From: an uncultured Flavobacteriaceae bacterium
GTDB lineage: Bacteria > Bacteroidota > Bacteroidia > Flavobacteriales > Flavobacteriaceae
Direction: 5' to 3'
DNA: 17,165 nt
Assembly: GCA_947311815.1 (NCBI GenBank)
Contig: CAMZMA010000292.1
Coordinates: forward strand, 1-17,165
The notes below the pieces were generated by a model. It worked only from the letters and a program-made list of their open reading frames with translations. It was not told where the DNA came from and made no database searches. Shown here one piece after another: positions 7,045 through 13,565 of this stretch. The position numbers and the translations under genes were made by a program. The stretch's first letter is position 1; every line of letters starts with the position of its first letter.

Positions 7045-7437
7045 TTAAGCTATGTTAAAAGAATATTGTGGTGGGTGAAATATTTTTGAAATGTACTTTT
7101 TAACTTTCGTATTGCCATACATATTAAAAAAATGCTGATCTAATACTATTAATTTATTGCAACATTTTATAGTAAAAAATTGTGCTACCTGATATTTCTC
7201 TATATCTTGAATTAAAACAGGTTTATCTTTGCTGTCAGTGGGGTTTTGTTGTTTTTTTATTTCCTTTTTTAAATGACACTTTCCATTACACTTCAACGCT
7301 GGTTTGTCTTTATTCTCACACAATACGGTAGCTATATATTCATAATCCCAATAGTATTCAACAATAGGAACTAAAGGCCTAAACAAAGCTGTTAAATACA
7401 ATATAGTAAAGAAAAAGGGTAGAATATATTTATTCAT
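7045..7437 (-). CDS. Small Cys-rich membrane-anchored protein, function unknown
   Basis: A 130-residue protein. One hydrophobic segment (about 4-26) is an anchor or uncleaved signal. It is followed by a cysteine-bearing stretch with ENKDKPALKCNGKCHLKKEI (C40, C50, C54, H55), then a CC pair (C92, C93) and a C-terminal FHPPQYSF. The pattern Cys-x9-Cys-x3-Cys-His suggests a metal or redox site outside the cytoplasmic membrane. I recall similar short flavobacterial hypothetical proteins with a CNGKC motif and HPP tail, but no characterised member. ATG at 7437-7435 is chosen over a TTG nine codons upstream because a -7 box TATTTTTG (7452-7445) ends only 7 nt before it. The receptor and propeller lie downstream in the same direction, suggesting a shared role, although the 478-nt spacer leaves co-transcription uncertain. 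Confidence 0.7.
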   Translation of the reverse strand: MNKYILPFFFTILYLTALFRPLVPIVEYYWDYEYIATVLCENKDKPALKCNGKCHLKKEIKKQQNPTDSKDKPVLIQDIEKYQVAQFFTIKCCNKLIVLDQHFFNMYGNTKVKKYISKIFHPPQYSFNIA

Positions 7438-7444
7438 AATTTGG

Positions 7445-7452
7445 CAAAAATA
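7445..7452 (-). promoter_or_regulatory. Predicted -7 box for the Cys-rich gene
   Basis: TATTTTTG on the minus strand is an exact TAnnTTTG match ending 7 nt before the ATG, which implies an almost leaderless mRNA. No well-placed TTG or TTTG -33 element is seen at 17-23 nt, so the promoter is only half supported. Confidence 0.45.
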
Positions 7453-7501
7453 GCTCAGGAACAACTTGTTTTATATGATTTTTATCATGTTTTTTTAGTA
7501 T

Positions 7502-8026
7502 TTATAAGCCAAAATCATTTTCTATCATCATTTTAAATTTATCTAAATATTTTTGGTCTTGTTCTTGTAATTTTCCTTTAAAATACGGAAAAACACATCC
7601 CATAATATACGATTTACTTTGAAAAGAAAATGTTTTAGAAATCTGAGTTCCTTGGTTTGTTGCTGTAAAAAGATACTCGTCAATTTTAAACATTTCTTTG
7701 GTATCAAATGTATAGGCTACTTTCGTGTTTTCTACATAAGATACTATTTTTTGCGTCATTTTAATTTCTTGTCCGCCACTATTCACAATCATTAAGTAAG
7801 TGCTTCCTATTTTACCCAATTTTTCTTCGAGAGGTGCTAAAGAAACCAATTCAGGAATCCATTCTTTATATTTCTGCTGATTATTAAAAGTGCTAAATAC
7901 CTCTTTTAACGGTTTAGAAATTGTAATTTTTGTAGTGTATTTGGTTTCTTTTACAAACAAACCTGTGGCAAAAAACACCACGCTTATGGCAATGATAATT
8001 CCCATAATTATTTTTACTGCTTTCAT
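7502..8026 (-). CDS. SRPBCC (START-like) family protein with N-terminal membrane anchor
   Basis: A 174-residue protein. One transmembrane segment (about 3-24) precedes a polyketide-cyclase/START-like domain. The domain opens with the typical strand and helix ITISKPLKEVFSTFNNQQKYKEW (residues 34-56), followed by the expected run of strands and a long C-terminal helix (about 150-170). Such folds bind hydrophobic ligands; the ligand is not known here. The gene starts 6 nt after the menA stop and shares its direction, so it is probably in the menA operon. That raises the possibility of a role with prenylated quinones or their precursors at the membrane, which is inference from position only. ATG is at 8026-8024. 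Confidence 0.75.
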   Translation of the reverse strand: MKAVKIIMGIIIAISVVFFATGLFVKETKYTTKITISKPLKEVFSTFNNQQKYKEWIPELVSLAPLEEKLGKIGSTYLMIVNSGGQEIKMTQKIVSYVENTKVAYTFDTKEMFKIDEYLFTATNQGTQISKTFSFQSKSYIMGCVFPYFKGKLQEQDQKYLDKFKMMIENDFGL

Positions 8027-8032
8027 AGTTTT

Positions 8033-8953
8033 TTATAAAATTTGCCCGAATCCGAAAAGAATTGCAAATAAAAATGTACTGAGTGCTACTTTTTTTAACT
8101 CGCTATCAAATAATTTTTCGTCGGTAGTTTTTGCAACAAAGATAAGGTGTTTTATTAAGGGAATGTATGCTATCAAAAATAAAAACTGAAAAGGTGTTTT
8201 GTTGTCTAACCATACAAATAGCAACGAAAAAACAAACGAACTACTGATTAAAAAATAATGATATTTTTTTGCTTTTAGTGCTCCCATTTTTACCACTAAC
8301 GTATTTTTATTGGCTTTTTTATCATTTATGCGATCACGCATATTGTTTAAGTTTAATACAGCAGTACTTAACAATCCGATTGAAAAAGCGGGTAAGAAAA
8401 TAGTAAAATTAAGCTGTTTTGTATATAAAAAATAGCTTCCTACCACACTTAACAACCCAAAGAATAGAAATACAAAAACATCTCCAAATCCGCTATATCC
8501 ATAAGCAGTATTACCAACGGTATATTTAATGGCTGCTATAATTGAGCTAATGCCTAATACAAAAAAGAGTATTGAATATAAAAAATTTTCTTTTCCGAAA
8601 GAAACGTAAATCAACAATAAAGCGACTATTAATGTACTTATTGCCGTAATTATCATTGCCATTTTCATTTGTTTGGGACTAATCATTCCTGAAGCGACCA
8701 AACGTTGTTCACCTGTTCTATTTTTATCTGTGCCTTTGATGCCATCGCCATAATCATTAGCAAAATTAGAAAGCACTTGAAAACCGATGGTGGTTAAAAT
8801 TGCTAACCAAAAAATAGGGGATTCAAAAATTGAAATTTTTAAACTATTTGAAGTTAAGGCTTCATTATTTCCTAAAAAACTTCCCACAATAATTCCTGAA
8901 ACAGAAAGTGGTAAAGTACGTAAACGGGCGGCTTTAAGGTAGTTTTTTAACAT
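8033..8953 (-). CDS. menA: 1,4-dihydroxy-2-naphthoate polyprenyltransferase
   Basis: A 306-residue integral membrane UbiA-family prenyltransferase that attaches the polyprenyl tail to DHNA, the membrane step in menaquinone synthesis. The first aspartate motif is NDYGD (66-70), followed by the MenA-like GIKGTDKNRTGEQRLVASG (71-89). The second acidic region is NNMRDRINDKKANKNT (203-218). About eight or nine hydrophobic helices are visible. The start at 8953-8951 (MLKNYLKAARLRTLPLS) is typical of MenA. SRPBCC follows at 6 nt; menC lies further downstream in the same direction. The DKNRTGEQRLV region argues for MenA rather than other UbiA members. No promoter motif was found in the 90-nt gap upstream, which holds repeat copy B. 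Confidence 0.92.
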   Translation of the reverse strand: MLKNYLKAARLRTLPLSVSGIIVGSFLGNNEALTSNSLKISIFESPIFWLAILTTIGFQVLSNFANDYGDGIKGTDKNRTGEQRLVASGMISPKQMKMAMIITAISTLIVALLLIYVSFGKENFLYSILFFVLGISSIIAAIKYTVGNTAYGYSGFGDVFVFLFFGLLSVVGSYFLYTKQLNFTIFLPAFSIGLLSTAVLNLNNMRDRINDKKANKNTLVVKMGALKAKKYHYFLISSSFVFSLLFVWLDNKTPFQFLFLIAYIPLIKHLIFVAKTTDEKLFDSELKKVALSTFLFAILFGFGQIL

Positions 8954-9002
8954 CTAAAAAATATCGTTGAGAATAAAAATAAAGCAATTTCTTTTTTATA
9001 TA

Positions 9003-9034
9003 CAGATTACTTCATCGTACCTTCTCGTAATGAC
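9003..9034 (-). repeat. Interspersed intergenic repeat, copy B
   Basis: The reverse complement begins GTCATTACGAGAA and ends GAAGTAATCTG. It matches copy A (769-800) at 29 of 32 positions. It lies in the 90-nt gap between the CCG-domain gene and menA. Confidence 0.7.
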
Positions 9035-9043
9035 AATGTAAAT

Positions 9044-9823
9044 TTATAATTTATTCGCTTCTGCAATTAATTCTGCGATATCTTTTACTTCAATTTGGCT
9101 CTCTTTTTCTTTAAATTTCACACCATCAGTCATCATGGTATTGCAATAGGGGCAACCTGTAGCAATAATTTGTGGCTTGGTTTCTAAAGCATCTTCGGTA
9201 CGTAAAACATTTATTTCTTTATCGCCTTTTTCGGCATCTTTAAACATTTGTGCTCCTCCTGCTCCACAGCATAAAGCAGTGGTTTTATTGCGTTTCATTT
9301 CTGTTAAACCAACTCCTAAACGTCTAATTAATGCTCTTGGAGTTTCATACACTCCGTTGGCTCTTCCTAAATAACAAGGATCATGATAGGTTACTCGTTT
9401 CCCTTTTAAAGTCGTGTTGTTTACGGTTAATCTTCCTTCTTCAATTAATTTGCTGATAAATTGCGTATGATGATACACCGTGTAATTTCCTCCTAATTCG
9501 GGATATTCATTTTTTAACGTATTGTACGAATGCGGATCTGCAGTAACAATGGTTTTTATTTCGTATCCGTTTAATACTTCGATGTTCATCATTGCTTGCA
9601 TTTGAAACAAAAATTCGTTTCCTGCTCTTTTTGCTGCATCTCCTGTTGATGATTCTTCTGTGCCTAACACAGCAAAATCTACCTTTGCTTGATGTAAAAC
9701 TTTGACAAAAGCGCGGGTTATTTTTTTTGCTCTATCGTCATAACTTCCTGCAGCTCCTACCCAAAACAACACTTCTGGTTGTTTTCCTTGAGCTATCATT
9801 TCTGCCATTGTGGGTACGTTCAT
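9044..9823 (-). CDS. CCG-domain (heterodisulfide reductase-like) iron-sulfur protein with a degenerate first domain
   Basis: A 259-residue soluble protein with two CCG (cysteine-rich, DUF3483/HdrB-type) halves. The second half is intact: C150 (HDPCYLGR), C185-C186 (LCCGAGGAQMF) and C224/C227 (CPYCNTMM), as expected for a non-cubane or 4Fe-4S site. The first half keeps the fold-defining text but has lost its ligands. Where family members typically read VGCAG, ESCTG and CPHC, this one reads VGAAG (A24), ESSTG (S59) and DPHS (D96, S99). It is probably the catalytic or electron-accepting partner of the membrane Fe-S protein at 10008-11321, resembling HdrDE, GlpC and LutA pairs. ATG is at 9823-9821. 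A 184-nt gap separates it from the partner. The substrate is unknown. Confidence 0.85.
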   Translation of the reverse strand: MNVPTMAEMIAQGKQPEVLFWVGAAGSYDDRAKKITRAFVKVLHQAKVDFAVLGTEESSTGDAAKRAGNEFLFQMQAMMNIEVLNGYEIKTIVTADPHSYNTLKNEYPELGGNYTVYHHTQFISKLIEEGRLTVNNTTLKGKRVTYHDPCYLGRANGVYETPRALIRRLGVGLTEMKRNKTTALCCGAGGAQMFKDAEKGDKEINVLRTEDALETKPQIIATGCPYCNTMMTDGVKFKEKESQIEVKDIAELIAEANKL

Positions 9824-10007
9824 ATAAATGGGTTAATTGTTAAACTGTTTATTTGTTTAAGCTCATCCTAACTTTACCAAAGAAAAGAAACTATTAGCTT
9901 TTTATTTTTTATATTGATTCTAGTTTATTCGTTCCTCGTAAATTCACTACCATTGACATTTCATTTATTTTAGTTTCTTCCCTTTGAGAAGACGGAAGAC
10001 GGGATAA

Positions 10008-11321
10008 TTACTCATCTTTCCAATTCAATCTATCTTGTTGGCTGTATTGCCATGGTGCGCCGTTATTTTCTATGTTGGTCATCATCATATTTAATTCTTG
10101 TGGTGCTGCCGATTCTTCCATCACTAAATACCTACGCATATCAATTATAATTGATAACGGATCAATATTTACAGGACATTCTTCTACACAGGCATTACAA
10201 CTTGTACATGCCCATAATTCTTCTGGCGTAATGTAATCGTTTAATAATTGCTTGCCATCATCTACAAATTTACCGTTATTTTTATCGATATTTTTACCAA
10301 CTTCTTCAAGTCTATCACGTGTTTTCATCATAATAGCTCTTGGCGATAATTCTTTTCCTGTTAAGTTTGCAGGACACGCAGAAGTGCATCTACCACATTC
10401 TGTACAGGTATAAGCATTCATTAATTGTACCCAATGTAAATCGGCAACATCACTTGCTCCAAATTTTTCTGGCACTTCATCTTCTGCTCCTTCTGGTGGT
10501 GCAGCGTATGGATCTGATTCTGGATCCATCATCAATTTTACTTCTTTGGTTACAGATGCTAAATTATTAAATTGTCCTTTCGGTTTTAAATTGGCATAAA
10601 ATGTATTTGGAAATGCTAACAGAATGTGCAAATGCTTTGAGTAATACAAATAATTTAAGAATATTAAAATTCCGATGATATGAATCCACCACGCTCCTTT
10701 TTCTATAACATGTAACTCATCCGAAGAAAAAGAAGAAAATAAAGGGGTTACAAACTGACTGATAATATTGCCAATTCCTGCTTCTTGAAAATGTACATCG
10801 GTGGCGTTCATGATTAAAAATAACGACATCAAAACCATTTCGAAATACAAGATGTAATTCCCGTCATTTTTAGGCCAACCGTTCATTTCTTTGTTCCAAA
10901 ATCGCTTGATTCTTACAATATTTCTACGCAACCAAAAAATGGTTACAGCAAACAAAACCAAAATTGCTAACACCTCAAAAGTGGCGATTAAAAAACCGTA
11001 TAACGCATTACCAATAATGGGTTGAAACACTCTGTGAGTACCTAACAAACCATCAATAATAATTTCTAAAACTTCTATATTGATGATGATAAAACCTAGG
11101 TAAACAATGATGTGCATAACCCCAGACAAGGGTCTTCTTACCATTTTAGATTGCCCCAAAGCAATTTTTATCATGTTTTTCCATCGTTCTGATTTATTGT
11201 CAGTTCTATCAATATCTTTTCCTAGCTTGATATTTCTGATAATTTTTTGAATATTTTTCACAAAAAAACCAATTCCTGCTACTAATATGAGGGCGAAAAT
11301 TATGTTTGGTAGGTAGTTCAT
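10008..11321 (-). CDS. Membrane-bound 4Fe-4S protein with cytochrome b-like (NarI/HdrE-type) domain
   Basis: A 437-residue protein. The N-terminal half (1-240) has about five membrane helices with histidines that could bind haem b (H70 in SGVMHII, H214 in WWIHIIG, H230 and H232 in KHLHILL). The C-terminal half is cytoplasmic, with two ferredoxin motifs: CTECGRCTSACP (C306, C309, C312, C316) and CTSCNACVEECP (C372, C375, C378, C382). This HdrE-plus-ferredoxin architecture suggests electron exchange between the quinone pool and the CCG protein encoded downstream. The neighbouring menaquinone genes fit a menaquinone-using membrane. ATG is at 11321-11319. The mce gene ends 26 nt upstream, so the genes are probably co-transcribed. 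The biochemical partner or substrate is not known; flavobacterial versions are simply named (Fe-S)-binding protein. Confidence 0.87.
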   Translation of the reverse strand: MNYLPNIIFALILVAGIGFFVKNIQKIIRNIKLGKDIDRTDNKSERWKNMIKIALGQSKMVRRPLSGVMHIIVYLGFIIINIEVLEIIIDGLLGTHRVFQPIIGNALYGFLIATFEVLAILVLFAVTIFWLRRNIVRIKRFWNKEMNGWPKNDGNYILYFEMVLMSLFLIMNATDVHFQEAGIGNIISQFVTPLFSSFSSDELHVIEKGAWWIHIIGILIFLNYLYYSKHLHILLAFPNTFYANLKPKGQFNNLASVTKEVKLMMDPESDPYAAPPEGAEDEVPEKFGASDVADLHWVQLMNAYTCTECGRCTSACPANLTGKELSPRAIMMKTRDRLEEVGKNIDKNNGKFVDDGKQLLNDYITPEELWACTSCNACVEECPVNIDPLSIIIDMRRYLVMEESAAPQELNMMMTNIENNGAPWQYSQQDRLNWKDE

Positions 11322-11347
11322 TTTTTACTGTTATAAAAAATTATGTT

Positions 11348-12295
11348 TTATTTTTTTTCTGCTGGTTTGTATTGTTTTGCTTTTTTTCCGAAGAGAGAAA
11401 AATGCACAAAACGTTTTGGATTCAATTTCATTTCTCTTAACAATTCTTCCATTTCTTTGGATGCATTGGTAAGGTTTTGATACATTTTATCGTCTTTCAT
11501 TAATTTACCTAAAGTCCCTTTTCCATTATCTAAATCTGCCAATAATGAGTTTACATTATCTAAGGTAACTTGCACTTTTTTTATGGTTAAACCAAGGTTT
11601 GCATTCATTAAAGTATCGGAAATTTTTGCGAAATTTTCGGTGATTTTTCTCGTATTTTCTAACGAAGCGGTAATATTTACTCTACTAGAATCTAACATTT
11701 TATTTACTGATGAAATGGTATGATTTAATCTGTAAATAGTAGTTTCTAAACCCACAATTGTTTTCCGCAAACTTGTCCTGGTTTTTACGTTAATTACCTG
11801 ATTTAAAGACCTCATTAAAGAATCTGTAGTCACAACTACATTTTCTACCTTTTTTTGTAACGGATTTAAACGCTCGCCAACAGTAGAAAACAAATCTGAT
11901 TCGATTTCTCCTATTAAATAATCTCCTGAAACGGCTGTTTTTCCTTCAAAAGAAGGAATGATTGACAAACTTTGTCCGCCCATTATACTTGAAGAATATA
12001 CTTTTGCAATACTCGTTTTAGAGAATTGAAAATCGTTTTCTAAACTAATTTCTACTAACAGTTTTCCTTTTTTTTGTGGGTTCGGATTAAAGCCTACTTT
12101 AACAACCTTACCTACAACCAAACCGTTAATAGTAACAACACTAGACTCTTTTAATCCTTGTACATTATTATATTCAACATAAAATTTTCTTGTTTTCCCT
12201 TCAAGAATATTGTGTCCTTTTAAAAAACTATATCCCCAAATTAAAAAAGCAATAACTACAACGGCAAAAATTCCTGTTTTTAACTCTTTTGACAT
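11348..12295 (-). CDS. MCE/MlaD family lipid-transport protein
   Basis: A 315-residue protein with one N-terminal membrane helix (about 8-24), a single MCE/MlaD domain (about 36-115; FYVEYNNVQGLKESSVVTIN, then VGKVVKVGF and MGGQSLSI), and a long helical, probably coiled-coil, tail (about 140-290). The end (GKGTLGKLMKDDKMY, then LNPKRFVHFSLFGKK) matches the usual flavobacterial form. MCE proteins form hexameric rings or tubes that carry phospholipids between inner and outer membranes. No ABC permease or ATPase is in this window, so its transporter is encoded elsewhere. It follows the amidase by 59 nt in the same direction and sits opposite lptD, making an outer-membrane biogenesis neighbourhood. 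ATG is at 12295-12293. Confidence 0.9.
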   Translation of the reverse strand: MSKELKTGIFAVVVIAFLIWGYSFLKGHNILEGKTRKFYVEYNNVQGLKESSVVTINGLVVGKVVKVGFNPNPQKKGKLLVEISLENDFQFSKTSIAKVYSSSIMGGQSLSIIPSFEGKTAVSGDYLIGEIESDLFSTVGERLNPLQKKVENVVVTTDSLMRSLNQVINVKTRTSLRKTIVGLETTIYRLNHTISSVNKMLDSSRVNITASLENTRKITENFAKISDTLMNANLGLTIKKVQVTLDNVNSLLADLDNGKGTLGKLMKDDKMYQNLTNASKEMEELLREMKLNPKRFVHFSLFGKKAKQYKPAEKK

Positions 12296-12354
12296 GTTTA
12301 CTAATTAATTATTTTAGAACAATATTACTACTATTTTTTGTTTTATGTAAAGGT

Positions 12355-13427
12355 CTATTCTAATTTTAACGCCTTTGTAACAGATATTTTTTTATCATTT
12401 TTAAAAGCAACTATAAAAGCAGTAGTAAATCCTTTATTTTTAGCCAAAGATAAGGCTTTTTTTGTGCTAGTAAAGTTAGAAGAGGCACCGTAATAGTATT
12501 TATAAAAACGTCCCGATTTTTTTCTTTCAATATTTTTTAAGCCCTTAAAGTTATAAGATTTTGTAGCAATTTTAGTACTTCCTGAGGCTATTTGCACTTT
12601 AAAAACAACACCTTTAGACGCTAATTTTTCTGTTGATTTAACTTCCTTTTTTAAATGTACTGTATTTAACTTTAATTGATAAATGTATTTCTTAATAGCA
12701 TTGGCTATTTGGGTTGCCATTTGTAGCTGCCCTTTTGATGAATTTAAAAAACGTCTTTCATCCTTATTCGTAATAAAACCTGTTTCAATTAAAATACTTG
12801 GCATTGTGGTTTGATATAAAACCACAAAACCTGCTTGTTTTACGCCTCTATTTATTCTTTTTAATTTTGCTACTAAGTTTTTTGTACACTAATTGCTAAT
12901 AGCAAACTTTTGTCAAGATTTTCTTCTTGCATTAAAGTAAGTCCAATAACTGATTCTGGCGAATTTGGGTCAAAACCCTTATATTTTTCATGATAATTAT
13001 CTTCTAAAAGGATGACCGAGTTTTCTTGTTTTGCTACTTCAAAATTTCTTCGGTTTGCATGCAAACCTAACACCCATGTTTCTGCACCCGATGCTTGTGT
13101 ACTATGCGCATTACAATGTACCGATACAAAAACATCTGCATGCGCATTATTAGCAATATTTCCTCGTTCCCATAAATCTACAAAAACATCTTTCTTTCGT
13201 GTATAAACAACTTTTATATCTTTTTGAGTACGTAATATTTTTCCAATCTGTAAAACAATTTTTAATGCAATTACTTTTTCTTTCGTCTTTTTATATCCAA
13301 CTTTCCCAGGATCATGTCCTCCATGACCTGCATCTAACACCACAACATATCGTTTTTTTTGGGCATTCAATGATGGAATCATCAGTAAAAAAGAAAAAAT
13401 AAATACAAAAATTGATAAAATTTTCAT
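12355..13427 (-). pseudogene. N-acetylmuramoyl-L-alanine amidase (Amidase_3 plus SPOR-like domain), split by a one-base frameshift
   Basis: A periplasmic peptidoglycan amidase in two frames. The 5' frame (13427-12873, 184 aa) has a signal peptide (MKILSIFVFIF to SLNAQ) and the zinc ligands H35 (DAGHGG), E50 and H104 (SVHCNAH), and ends at TAG 12875-12873. The 3' frame (to 12355) has the catalytic glutamate (SILIETGF) and a C-terminal SPOR-like repeat domain (about GVVFKVQIASG to AFIVAF). The break is at the A6 run 12883-12878. Reading it as A7, or slipping back one base, gives VQKNLVAKLKRINRGVKQAGFV and joins the halves into 357 residues without a gap. The rest is undamaged, so this is a recent mutation, a sequencing indel, or slippage expression. 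An ATG at 13463 would add 12 residues; 13427 gives the cleaner signal peptide. Confidence 0.85.
12873..12883 (-). other. Frameshift site in the amidase gene (A6 run followed by C, then tandem TAG)
   Basis: On the minus strand the frame reads GTA CAA AAA ACT TAG, with a second in-frame TAG next. The run CAAAAAAC lets a Lys tRNA slip back one base from AAA to AAA, or lets RNA polymerase add an A. Either restores the conserved frame (AAC TTA GTA). Confidence 0.7.
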
Positions 13428-13457
13428 TCTGGTATTAAATTTGTGGGATTCTTTAAA

Positions 13458-13485
13458 TTGCATCAATAAATTTTAACTAATTTTG
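13458..13485 (+). promoter_or_regulatory. Predicted lptD promoter
   Basis: TTG (13458-13460), 17 nt, then TAATTTTG (13478-13485) fits the Bacteroidota consensus on plus. Transcription would start near 13491, giving a leader of about 64 nt before the TTG start of lptD. The -33 box sits just outside the alternative amidase start at 13463. Confidence 0.5.
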
Positions 13486-13535
13486 GCATCTTTAATTTGG
13501 TACTTCAATTATTGAGCCATACATTTATCATTATA

Positions 13536-13565
13536 CAAAAATAGTATTAATATATTGCAAACAAA
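13536..13565 (-). promoter_or_regulatory. Predicted amidase promoter
   Basis: On minus, TTTG (13565-13562), 18 nt, then TATTTTTG (13543-13536). Transcription would start near 13530. The -33 box lies inside the first codons of lptD, and the two divergent transcripts would overlap by about 40 nt. Confidence 0.55.

Noticed and set aside
7473..7490. Hairpin with TTTT loop followed by a T run on plus between the Cys-rich gene and SRPBCC
   Set aside because: The stem is only 7 bp with a wobble, and the T-tract is on the strand with no gene to terminate. On minus no T-tract follows.
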